Source: Saprospiraceae bacterium
Lineage (GTDB): Bacteria > Bacteroidota > Bacteroidia > Chitinophagales > Saprospiraceae
Length of the DNA: 64,000 bases
Direction of reading: 5' to 3'
Assembly (NCBI GenBank): GCA_016710625.1
Contig: JADJVK010000020.1
Coordinates: 5,413-69,412 of the forward strand
The translations under genes and the position numbers were made by a program. The number at the start of each line of letters is the position of its first letter. The stretch's first letter is position 1. The notes under the pieces were generated by a model. The model worked only from the letters and a program-made list of their open reading frames with translations, made no database searches and was not told where the DNA came from. This document shows positions 30,183-39,326 of this stretch, one piece after another.

Positions 30183-31733
30183 CTATTTATAAAAATATAC
30201 TTCAATCTTTATAATTTTACCATTTGAATCTTTTTGAATAGATACTTCTGCTTTTTTAAAACCATTTTTATCAGCTTGTTGGCCAGACCAAGTACCTAAA
30301 GCAGCTTCTTCATCTGACTTTCCTTCAGATTTGATTTCTAAAAATTTTTGTAAGTTACTGCCATATTGCCAACTTCCTTTTATTTTTTTTATTCTATCTC
30401 CAAAGTATTGTAAAATTTTATCATATTGCTCTTTACCTTTTAATAGTTTAGACCTAGTCCCATCTTCTAATTCAGTTCGCATTGTAATTGTTAGTACTCC
30501 TTCATCATCAATTCTTGCATCTGCTTGAAATCTTTGTTCACTTGAATCTTGAACATGATAAACATTTTCTTGATTACTAGTTATTAATCTGTCTCCATCT
30601 TTTGGAGTTTTTGTTCCCATAGGTGGTGTTTTATCATCATCCCATGTTGGTGTTTCTTCTTTTGGAATTTTTGTGCCCATTGGTGGTGTTTTATCATCAT
30701 CCCATGTTGGTGTTTCTTCTTTTGGAGTTTTTGTTCCCATAGGTGGTGTTTTATCATCATCCCAAGTTGGTGTTTCTTCTTTTGGAATTTTTGTGCCCAT
30801 TGGTGGTGTTTTATCATCATCCCATGTTGGTAATTTAGTTTCTGAACTTAAATGATGGGAATTAGGTGTTGATTCGATTGTAGAATCAACATCCGTTACT
30901 GAATCACCTACAGATACCTGTAGTGATTCTATTACTGCTTTTATATTTGCAATATCTATCTGATTCCAATCTTGTAAAGCTAGAATTTGGTGTGCTTCAT
31001 CTAAAAAGGTATCCATTACTAATGCTCTATGCTTCAACTCTCTGTTTTGGGCATATACATCATACATTTTACGATTTCCCAAATCCGCAGTTTGTATTCC
31101 AATAGAAAGTTCTTGAAATAATTTCATTTTAGGGGATATCTTTATTCCAGCTGCTTCTAATGCTAATGTATATCTTGAAATGTATTTATATATTTCATAA
31201 CCCATTGAGGCTTCGCCAATACCTTTATAGGAGTCAATTTTTGCATGGATCATTTCTAACTGACTCAATAATGCCCCTTTGAGTTCTTTAGGGCTAGTTA
31301 TTGTTTTATCCATAGCACCAAAGCTTATATAAGCATCTTTACTATAAAAATTTATTTCAGCTTGCTTCTTACTAATTAATATTGCTAATCTTTGTTTTTC
31401 TTTCGGATCCAAGTTTGGTTTATTGTACCTTCTTACTAATCCATCTGATTCTAACAACGCTCTTTCTCTCAATTTTTGAATATCACCTTCATTTAATTTT
31501 GAAAGCTTTCTTATTTGATCCACATCAGCTCTTCCTAATATAATACTTTCTATTCGTGCCAATTGTGTAGGGTCCGATTGTGCATGTCTTAACATTTTTG
31601 CATATTGATAGGTTTCTTGAGTTAAATTTATATCATCAACTATTGAAGAATACTCCTCAGGACTTACTTCTCCTAACAAATCACGATATTGACCCAATCG
31701 ATACTTTTCAAGAAAAAACTCCAATTTAAACAT
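30183..31733 (-). CDS. C-terminal part of a large effector-like protein (516 aa open frame), with 20-aa repeats
   Basis: Helical N-terminal half (residues 1-275), then a low-complexity linker with four 20-aa units of the form PTWDDDKTPPMGTK[IT]PKEE, and a compact C-terminal domain (~395-516: ARIDDEGVLTITMRTELEDG, GSWQYGSNLQKF, GTWSGQQADKNGF, KIIKIEVYFYK). The C-terminal domain has the look of a polymorphic-toxin tip, but I cannot name it. The ATG at 31731-31733 may be internal: removing one A from the run at ~31756 joins the preceding frame (RMKK-LYGDTYKDMFKL) smoothly to this one, so this is probably the C-terminal third of one ~1560-aa gene spanning 30183-34874. Confidence 0.65.
   Translation of the reverse strand: MFKLEFFLEKYRLGQYRDLLGEVSPEEYSSIVDDINLTQETYQYAKMLRHAQSDPTQLARIESIILGRADVDQIRKLSKLNEGDIQKLRERALLESDGLVRRYNKPNLDPKEKQRLAILISKKQAEINFYSKDAYISFGAMDKTITSPKELKGALLSQLEMIHAKIDSYKGIGEASMGYEIYKYISRYTLALEAAGIKISPKMKLFQELSIGIQTADLGNRKMYDVYAQNRELKHRALVMDTFLDEAHQILALQDWNQIDIANIKAVIESLQVSVGDSVTDVDSTIESTPNSHHLSSETKLPTWDDDKTPPMGTKIPKEETPTWDDDKTPPMGTKTPKEETPTWDDDKTPPMGTKIPKEETPTWDDDKTPPMGTKTPKDGDRLITSNQENVYHVQDSSEQRFQADARIDDEGVLTITMRTELEDGTRSKLLKGKEQYDKILQYFGDRIKKIKGSWQYGSNLQKFLEIKSEGKSDEEAALGTWSGQQADKNGFKKAEVSIQKDSNGKIIKIEVYFYK
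30601..30840. repeat. Four tandem 60-bp coding repeats, alternating two subtypes
   Basis: Four units of exactly 60 bases start at 30601, 30661, 30721 and 30781. Units 1 and 3 carry GGAGTTTTTGTTCCCATAGG and units 2 and 4 GGAATTTTTGTGCCCATTGG, so the array looks like a doubled 120-bp block. Each encodes a 20-aa acidic/proline linker unit. Confidence 0.9.
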
Positions 31734-31746
31734 ATCTTTGTATGTA

Positions 31747-32226
31747 TCACCATACAGTTTTTTTCATTCTTGCTTCAAATTCTAATTGCTTTCTTCCTGC
31801 ATTTTTACCTTCGATATTTAAATCTACATCACTCTTAATATCATTCGAAGCATTTTCTAATGGTGCTGCTCCATCAGCAATAAAATCATTTTGAATATTA
31901 GACCTTATTTTATGCAATCTAAAAGCTAAATTATCCCCACCAACCAATTTTAATTGATCTATAGCATCATCCCAATTCCCAACTTCTCTCAAAAAAGTAA
32001 TAAAATCTTCCTCCGTCCAATCATTTGGGTGTTTCACATCATAAGATTCTCCAGTACTTCCTTCAGGCAATGCTCTAGTTTCTGTTGAGTCTGTTGTTTG
32101 GTCTCCTTTCACACTACCATTTCCTTTTATAGCATTTTCTATTTTTTTTGTCACATTTCCAATGATAATTCCTGTACCTATTGACTTCCATATGGTTTTT
32201 AAATATTTCTTCAGGTCCTTTTCCAT
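31747..32226 (-). CDS. Middle fragment of the large effector-like protein (159 aa open frame)
   Basis: Soluble, mixed-charge segment: IWKSIGTGIIIGNVTKKIEN, then DWTEEDFITFLREVGNWDDAIDQLKLVGGDNLAFRL and GRKQLEFEARMKK. No family recognised. Both ends behave like frameshift boundaries. Upstream, the stretch 32195-32300 reads SKLIREGVENSIGSSHEVLIDAI-type coding text in other frames; downstream, the last codons continue in frame +1 into the 30183-31733 product. I list it separately because it is the only frame visible, but believe it belongs to a single long gene. Confidence 0.5.
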   Translation of the reverse strand: MEKDLKKYLKTIWKSIGTGIIIGNVTKKIENAIKGNGSVKGDQTTDSTETRALPEGSTGESYDVKHPNDWTEEDFITFLREVGNWDDAIDQLKLVGGDNLAFRLHKIRSNIQNDFIADGAAPLENASNDIKSDVDLNIEGKNAGRKQLEFEARMKKTVW

Positions 32227-32300
32227 CTATTGCATCAATAAGTACTTCATGTGAACTACCTATTGAATTTTCCACTCCTTCCCTTATTAGTTTAGAATTC

Positions 32301-34874
32301 TTAAGTAATGAGCAAATGTTCCTTCACCTTTGCTAGTTTTAAAACACTAGCACTCCCAATTACACCCATAGCTCCAGAAATTCCACCATTGATTAAATCA
32401 CTAAACCCTCCTTTTAGGCTATAACGATCACCTTTCATTACCCAATTCGTACCTGCACTTGCAATACCATTAATTATTGCTTGTGCAATTAATCCACCAG
32501 CCCCTGGAATTAATACTGTTGCTAAAACAGTGACTAGTGTTTGTGCTATCATAGTAGCTACATTTTCTACAGTATCTCTAGTTTCTTCAAAATTCTCTCT
32601 AGTTTCTTTTGCATCAAGTATGTCTTTTTCAAGACCCGCCATTTCATTTTTGTCAATTTTTCCATCATTCCATTTTGCCATTTCCAAATCTACTTCTAAC
32701 TCCCTTTGTTCATTATCTGCACTTAAACCAGCGGTGCTACCAATATTAGTTATTGAAGCACCTAGTCCTGAATTTGCTTTGGTTAAAAGTTTTCTTTCTG
32801 CATTTATTCTTACTGTAGGATCATCATTCAATAATCCTTTGATATGATCAAAATTATCTTTGGTTTGAGCATCCTTTAAACTATCATATTTTAAATCCTT
32901 CCAATAATATTTATAATAATTCTTTTCTTCTGGAGAAAGAACATTCATTATATAATTTGTTTGCCAATTTTTATCTTTTGAATTTACAACCAATTGAAAC
33001 ATTTCCTTTTCTGCTGTTTCTAAATTATCAATACCTATATAATGATATGTCCAAAGTAATTTAGAGTTTTTTAATAAATATGTATTCAGGTAATTATAAA
33101 TATTCAGCCCTATTCCTCCTATTTCTTTATCGGATGAAAGTATTTTTAAGAGCTTTTTGGACTGCTCTATTTTTAAATTATATTTAACAAAATTATCGAA
33201 GCTATTTGAATCAAAAAGTTGATTATGTTTTATGATATTATATACTGGATTATCAGTTATTTCTAATTCCCAAATTCCAACTAATTGATTAAATTCTACC
33301 TTAGATTTATCATTATTTAGATTTGTCTGCATACTATCTAAAATAATTTTTTTATCTTCCATACTCATATTTGAAAATGTAGAAATCGATAGTTTTTTAT
33401 TATATTTTTTTTCATCTAAATATTGTTCTTGTTTTGTTTCATTACCAAACACAATATTATTCGCAGTATTCAAGCCCTTTTCATCTACTTTATATAAAGA
33501 ATTAGATGTAGGAATTGTAATATGCCCACTTATTGACATATTTACAGATGTGTGAATTCTTTTTATATCCCCTAATAAATCGCTATTATAACTGAATTTA
33601 TAATCATCTAAAAGTCTATCACTAACTAATTTTTTTTCTGCTTCAGGTGTAAGGCATTTATCATTATTTTCATTTAATACTATTTCAAGATTTTCCACAT
33701 TTGCTTTTCGTAAGGCATTTTTCAAATCGGTTTTACTAGTATCTTTCATCAATGCCATACGAACCTCATCTATTGGTCTCACTCTTCCATAACTTAACAG
33801 TGCTTTAGCTTTAATCCTATCATCAGTACCATAACTAGTTTCACTATCTATCCAAGCAGCAACTGTCCAAATATCATTTCCAGCTCCTGTATGAGGTAAA
33901 CCAGATTTACCATAATTAAAATCAGGGTATTCTTCTCTCAAATCTTCATCCAGTTTACCGATACCATATTCATGGGCTTCCTTCATTGCAAAAAACATGT
34001 TGCCCTCATCCGTACCAGGTCCTTTCACTGCGATATAAAATTTATCACATGGTCGAAGTTTACCAACATTTAAATATGCTTGAGCCATAGACCAATTAAT
34101 TCCCGAACCTCCATTTGTCATATCCTTTATGAAAGAATCTAGACTTTTATAATAATTTGAATAGTTGTATTTTTTCAAAAAAATCTCTCTTGTCTTATCC
34201 CTCCTTGGGAATGAGAATTGTAGTGAACGAAATAAATTATCTAAATCTCTATTTATTCCATATATATAAATATTATCAATATCGACTTCAGCTTGTTTGT
34301 CAATTCTATCCTTTTCTGCTTGTATATCATCATACAATTTTATTTTTGGTTCTAATACTTCAATTAGGTTCAAATATTTTAGAAAGGATGGATCACTTTC
34401 ATTATCTGGACAGCTAATACTCAATTTATCGTATTGTTCCTTTTCACTAGATAATAGAAATTGAGTCTCAATAAATTCAATAGTTGTAGGTTTTTGTCCA
34501 TTAAAATACCAAAAATTAATTTTTCCAGATTTGCCTTCATTTATTAGTTTTTCATGTTTTTTAGTATTTGTAATTATATAATTGTGTTTTTGAAATAATT
34601 TTGATAAGCATGGATTTTTGCTTTGATTAGGTGTTTGAACATTATTGTTTAAAGATAATAACGGATTAACTATTTTAGAGGAAGCATTTTGTAATTGAAT
34701 GATATCTTTTGTTTCTTCATTTCCCTCTTTAGCTTTTAGCTGAGATACATTGTTCTTATAAGAAACACCTACAGCAGGATAACTCATCCCTACCTTTTCA
34801 TTTTCCTCATGATTAGAATTATTTGCTTTTGCATTAGTTTTAGATTTAGTCTTTCTTTGGTAAATTCTAGACAT
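32301..34874 (-). CDS. Large effector-like protein, N-terminal part (857 aa open frame), annexin-like
   Basis: Starts MSRIYQRKTKSKTNAK. Residues 31-40 are SYPAVGVSYK, the leader motif shared with three other proteins of this cluster, followed by QLKA near 45-48. Residues ~280-420 hold annexin-type calcium-repeat wording (VKGPGTDEGNMFFAMKEAHE; SYGTDDRIKAKALL). The end (~760-857) is hydrophobic and glycine/alanine-rich (MIAQTLVTVLATVLIPGAGGLIAQAI, GGFSDLINGGISGAMG), a possible pore or membrane-insertion part. No signal peptide. Near 32320 a one-base change would let the frame continue, so the gene likely extends through the next two frames to 30183. Confidence 0.65.
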   Translation of the reverse strand: MSRIYQRKTKSKTNAKANNSNHEENEKVGMSYPAVGVSYKNNVSQLKAKEGNEETKDIIQLQNASSKIVNPLLSLNNNVQTPNQSKNPCLSKLFQKHNYIITNTKKHEKLINEGKSGKINFWYFNGQKPTTIEFIETQFLLSSEKEQYDKLSISCPDNESDPSFLKYLNLIEVLEPKIKLYDDIQAEKDRIDKQAEVDIDNIYIYGINRDLDNLFRSLQFSFPRRDKTREIFLKKYNYSNYYKSLDSFIKDMTNGGSGINWSMAQAYLNVGKLRPCDKFYIAVKGPGTDEGNMFFAMKEAHEYGIGKLDEDLREEYPDFNYGKSGLPHTGAGNDIWTVAAWIDSETSYGTDDRIKAKALLSYGRVRPIDEVRMALMKDTSKTDLKNALRKANVENLEIVLNENNDKCLTPEAEKKLVSDRLLDDYKFSYNSDLLGDIKRIHTSVNMSISGHITIPTSNSLYKVDEKGLNTANNIVFGNETKQEQYLDEKKYNKKLSISTFSNMSMEDKKIILDSMQTNLNNDKSKVEFNQLVGIWELEITDNPVYNIIKHNQLFDSNSFDNFVKYNLKIEQSKKLLKILSSDKEIGGIGLNIYNYLNTYLLKNSKLLWTYHYIGIDNLETAEKEMFQLVVNSKDKNWQTNYIMNVLSPEEKNYYKYYWKDLKYDSLKDAQTKDNFDHIKGLLNDDPTVRINAERKLLTKANSGLGASITNIGSTAGLSADNEQRELEVDLEMAKWNDGKIDKNEMAGLEKDILDAKETRENFEETRDTVENVATMIAQTLVTVLATVLIPGAGGLIAQAIINGIASAGTNWVMKGDRYSLKGGFSDLINGGISGAMGVIGSASVLKLAKVKEHLLIT

Positions 34875-34885
34875 AACTTTTGCAT

Positions 34886-35104
34886 TTATTTAGATTGGAA
34901 TAGATTTAAAAAAAAAGAGGGACTACTCACTTTTGAATTTGCCCAACTTATTAAATTGTATTTATTAAAAAAAATAGATCTAAAATAAATGTTTGTATTG
35001 ATTGTATATGATCCTGTATTACAAAATAAATTAATAACTAGTATTAAACCAATAAAATACATTACTGGCATCAGATATAAAATATATTGACCTAAATAAC
35101 TCAT
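34886..35104 (-). CDS. Possible small membrane protein (72 aa)
   Basis: One or two hydrophobic segments (ILYLMPVMYFIGLILVINLF) in an ATG-started frame 12 bases upstream of the large effector gene. No family recognised; amino-acid make-up is also what random AT-rich DNA gives. The region may equally be the untranslated leader of the next gene. Confidence 0.25.
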   Translation of the reverse strand: MSYLGQYILYLMPVMYFIGLILVINLFCNTGSYTINTNIYFRSIFFNKYNLISWANSKVSSPSFFLNLFQSK

Positions 35105-35166
35105 TTTGTTTTCATTGTAGGTATTTTAAATTGTTTCAAATCACACTTTTGAAATTTGATTTCTCA

Positions 35167-35256
35167 TTTGGTAAATGGATTATACAGGGTTGCTTACAAA
35201 TCACTTTTGTAAAGGTAGTTTACCAAAAAAAGCTACACAATATACCAATTGGTATA
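35167..35256. promoter_or_regulatory. Inverted repeats and a perfect 16-bp palindrome upstream of the large effector gene
   Basis: TATACCAATTGGTATA at 35241-35256 is a perfect palindrome. TTTGGTAAA at 35167-35175 is the reverse complement of TTTACCAAA at 35219-35227, and ACCAATTAATGG follows the palindrome at 35261. All share a TACCAA half-site. The block lies between the kinase stop and the next gene start, so it is a plausible operator for a dimeric regulator. Confidence 0.5.
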
Positions 35257-35283
35257 TTTTACCAATTAATGGCGCAAATTTTC

Positions 35284-38200
35284 TTAAATTGGTATTTGAA
35301 ATTGTAGAATCGTGCCATCCAAAAAAGTAAAACTCATTTTTCCGCCTATGGCTGAAATTCTTTGCTTCATATTCGAAAGACCATTTCCCTTTTTTACTTT
35401 ATTGATATCAAAAAAAACACCATTATCAATGATTGTTATTTTTAATATTTCTTGATATTCAATCATCAAATGCACTTTATTCGCCAAAGAATGTTTTTGG
35501 ATATTATGAAATGCTTCTTTCACACAAAGTAGAATATTTCTTCTCTTTTCCCCGTTGATAATCTTTTGGGTTTCTATTTTTTCAATATTTGTAACTAATT
35601 CTATCTGATTATTTTCTGCAAATTCACTTGCAAAAAATCTAATTTGAGCAATAAGACTTTCTAAATTATCATTTTGAGTATTCAATGCCCAAATGATATC
35701 CCCATATTCTCTATTAACTCCTTCGATGAGTTTGAAATTTTACTTAATTTAAGATTTCTATCTTCTTCCGAATTGGAATCTATTGCCATCTCACTCAAAA
35801 ATCGAATTGTACTCAATCCTCCACCAATATCATCATGCATTTCAGTTGCAATTCTATTCCTCTCTTGAATCAATGTTGATTCCTTTTCTAATTTTAATTG
35901 TTGATTTTGAATTAATATATTTTTTTGTTTTATCCTAAATGCAAACCATCTATTTATGATAAATATCAAACCTATTAAATAAAAAATGAAGGCATACCAT
36001 GTTCTCCAAATGGGTGGATTGATTTCAAACTCAAAAATCGTAGATTGACAACCTTCAAACCCTTCAAATTCACTCATTTGCAATTCAAGTTGGTATTTTC
36101 CAAAATCTAAATTTGGAAAGAAAATGGTATTATTTTCGTCAACTAAATTCCAGTTATTATCATTTGAATTTAATCGATATCGAATTTTAAAGTTTTTATA
36201 TCTCGAAAAATATTTAGCAGTCACTTGAAAACTGAGCGAATTTTGATTATAATTTAATGCTAATGGTTTATTAGCTTCAAAAGGTATATTTTTTCCATTA
36301 TTTGAAATTTGTAATATATGAACTGATAGAGAATTAGTATCAAAAGTGATAAGATTTGGACAGAAAGTTATATATCTTGAGCCAATACTTGTTATTCCAA
36401 TTTCATTTTTATTGATTGTAAAAAAACAGGATTGAGCATTAAAATTTATATCTGGTAATTCATCATTAACATTGAATAATTTCAGCTTTTTAATATTATT
36501 ATCATAACAATACAAACCAAAATCGGTTAATAGCCAAAATCGATTAAGACTATCTGCATAAATCGAAAAAATTGAGACCTTGGGGAGCAATGATTTTATA
36601 ATAACATTTTCAAGCTCCGTCCCATTTTCTTTCACCTTTGCCAAACCTTTATTTAAGTAATTTACCCAGATTTCCCCATTGCTTAATTGGACAAAGTTCA
36701 AGGCGACATTTTGGATTTTATTTTGGGGATCTTGTAAATTATATACAACTTTCGTATCCAGATCAATTAAATAAATACCGTCATTTGTAGAAACATATAA
36801 CCTTCTATCCTTCAGCAGTATATCGTTGATATCGTGATTTTTAATACCATTTTCTGAATTGTAATATTCTAACACTTTCCTTTGCCTAAGGTCATATTTG
36901 AACAACCCAGCATTTGTACCTAACCACAAAGTATCTCCTCCAAAGTATTTGAAGACTTGTATAAATTTATTAATTAAATTATTTTTTGGAAAGGGTAAAA
37001 CAATTTTAATTGCTTTATTATTTAAAACATTGACAATGTGAAATGTATCTCTATTTCCTATGAAGATATAATTTTCATATTTACCTGAACTATTTCGATT
37101 CAAATCTGAAACATAAACCGCATTATGATTAAAATTAAATCTTTGAATCACTTTTTTGGATTGATTATCAAAGATTTGAACTTCCTTCATCGTATTCTGA
37201 AAAATATATTTTTTTTGAAAGGATTGAACCTTAAACGACTGTGTATTAAAGACTTCCTTCAATTGATTTTCATTCAATTGATTCTGAAAATCCTTAATAA
37301 AAAAATGTTGGTTATATGGATTGATTTGAGACAGACCAGATTGAGTTGCTATCCATAAAATTCCTCTTGAATCTGAGAATAGCTTTTGAATAAAATTTGA
37401 TTTTAATTCATTTTTTGAATTTCCAACATTTAAAGTAGTAATTAATTTTTCATTATTTAAGTTAAACAATGCAATTCCATTAAATGCATCTGCACACCAT
37501 ACAATTGAATCGCCTGTTAATTTAGGGGCAAAACAAATATCCCGAATACAAGAATATTTATTGAAATTAAAATTACGAACTTCTTTATTCTTTTCATCCA
37601 ATAAAAGTAAGCCTAGCCCCCAAGAGCCCGTTAAAATTTTATTTTGCTTTGAATGAAGAATGTTGTGAGTGGTATTAAAAGTATGGTTAATTATAAATTT
37701 ATTAAAAGAAACCTTTTGCTCTTCCTTTGTTTTAATATTGTATCGAAAAAAAAAGTTATTTTCTCTAGTACCAATATAGGCAAAATTGTTTTCTAAATAG
37801 ATAGGATGTCCGCTAATACTACTACTAAATTGAATAGAATCTTTTATAGTCAGATTAGATTTATTTAATATATATACTTTTGTTCTTTTTTCATCACATA
37901 GCCAAAGATGTGCATTATCTTGATAAATAAATTTTGATTCTTTATTAAAAAATACATTTCCAATTTTGGTAATTTTCTGTAAGCAATTCTTTTCTTTATT
38001 AAAAAATATGTATCCTTCGATACCTCCTCTTTTTATTTTGTAATGTGACTGGTTAAAATCAACTAAATTTCCTTCTTCAATATTTGAATAATCAAAATTA
38101 TCAAACCTCCTCCCATCAAATCTCGAAAATGCCATATCCGTTAGGCACCAAATAAACCCTTCCGTATCTTCCTCTACATACATTATTGAATTAGAAGGCA

Positions 38201-38303
38201 ACCCATCTTCAGTAGTGAAAGTACGGACATTGAAAGTAGGTTGAGCGGTGATGCAATGAATAATTGTAAAAAAAATTAATATATAGAAGCATTTGATATT
38301 CAA
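35284..38303 (-). CDS. Two-component propeller sensor histidine kinase (frameshifted near its C-terminus)
   Basis: About 1007 aa. TTG start; signal peptide MNIKCFYILIFFTIIHCITAQ. The N-terminal ~720 residues are ligand-binding-propeller repeats (TFTTEDGLPSNSIMYVEEDTEG, GILWIATQSGLSQINPYNQ), then a Y_Y_Y domain (FRIRYRLNSNDN-like), one membrane segment (TWYAFIFYLIGLIFIINRWF), and HisKA_3 with EMHDDIGGGLSTIRFL. A missing G in GGGG near 35705 shifts the frame within ELIENMGDIIWALNTQND; the HATPase part is 35284-35685 (CVKEAFHNIQKHS, GNGLSNMKQRISAIGG). It senses an extracellular or periplasmic signal and should phosphorylate the regulator at 29542. Confidence 0.85.
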
Positions 38304-38351
38304 AGTTTATCTTTTTTCATTCACTTATTTCAGGATTTAAGCAAGTAACTT

Positions 38352-39326
38352 TTAAGGTTTTTGAAAAACATTGATTAATCCACTAGGATTAATCAATATC
38401 ATTTTTGAATAATAATTTTCAATGTTTAATGTTTGTATTAAGGTTGTTTCCGATTTTAAATAATTGATTTTATATAGTTCAAAAACAGCATTTTGGTCAT
38501 AATCACCATAATAGTTTGATAAATATAAAATATAAATTGTATTTATAGACTCATCAAGATATAATTGATATGGTGATGATTTCATTTTAAATTTAATATT
38601 TGAATTATCATCATTATAAAGATATAGATATAAATCATTTATAAATATGATATTATTTCCATGTATATAATATTCATTTTTAAGACTTTGTAAATTATTA
38701 TATTTGGAAGGTAATAGATGATTTCCATTTTTACTCCATATCTCATTTTCAGTTAGATTTCTAACATCGAACTTTGTAAAATATCCAATAATTGAAAAAT
38801 CATTTGATGCTTTTAAAATGGAATAATCAAAAAATGGAATTGTTTTTTTGTCTAATAAAATTAGCGTATCTCTTATTTCCCATAATGTCAATTCTCCATT
38901 TTCAACATTTATTCTATTTGTAGTTAATAAATTCTCCCCTGAATTATCAATAAAAATGTTATTATAATAAACCGTTTTACTAAAAATACACTCTTTTTCT
39001 GTGTTTGTATTTATTACATTCAGTTCATTGTTAGTTTGTACAACTAAATATTTTCCATTTTCAGATAAATTTGAGGAATAATATCCTTCAAATGTTTTTT
39101 CGAAAACATTTATTAATTGTACATTTTCAATCTTATAAATTGATAATGTATTATTATCAATTTTTTTAATATAAGAATTTCCTATTATTTCATATTTTAT
39201 ATTATCAAGTATCATAAATGAATTTTCGTTTAGTTTTTTATTTTCATGAGTTTTACATCCCAAAAAAAATAAAATAAATACAATAAATATAATATGTAAA
39301 TTATACCCATGTTGGTTTAGTTCCAT
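38352..39326 (-). CDS. Lipoprotein with beta-propeller-like repeats, overlapping the metalloprotease gene
   Basis: 324 aa with the ATG at 39324-39326 (a TTG two codons upstream is less likely). A hydrophobic stretch ends in a lipobox (FFLGC), so it should be lipidated and periplasmic or surface-exposed. The rest is an all-beta, isoleucine/asparagine-rich sequence with repeated blade-like segments (SENGKYLVVQTNNELNVI, DNSGENLLTTNRI, SNDFSIIGYFTKFD). It overlaps the end of the preceding toxin-candidate gene by 26 bases, implying co-translation. By position it could be a cognate immunity protein, but I have no sequence evidence for that role. Confidence 0.6.
   Translation of the reverse strand: MELNQHGYNLHIIFIVFILFFLGCKTHENKKLNENSFMILDNIKYEIIGNSYIKKIDNNTLSIYKIENVQLINVFEKTFEGYYSSNLSENGKYLVVQTNNELNVINTNTEKECIFSKTVYYNNIFIDNSGENLLTTNRINVENGELTLWEIRDTLILLDKKTIPFFDYSILKASNDFSIIGYFTKFDVRNLTENEIWSKNGNHLLPSKYNNLQSLKNEYYIHGNNIIFINDLYLYLYNDDNSNIKFKMKSSPYQLYLDESINTIYILYLSNYYGDYDQNAVFELYKINYLKSETTLIQTLNIENYYSKMILINPSGLINVFQKP

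Noticed and set aside
30601..30840. Possible CRISPR-like array of 60-bp units
   Set aside because: Units are contiguous with no spacers, encode a continuous peptide linker, and lie inside a coding frame.
35674..35868. Short plus-strand frame across the kinase frameshift
   Set aside because: Antisense to HisKA_3 coding text; the kinase reading is supported by EMHDDIGGG and the ATPase motifs.
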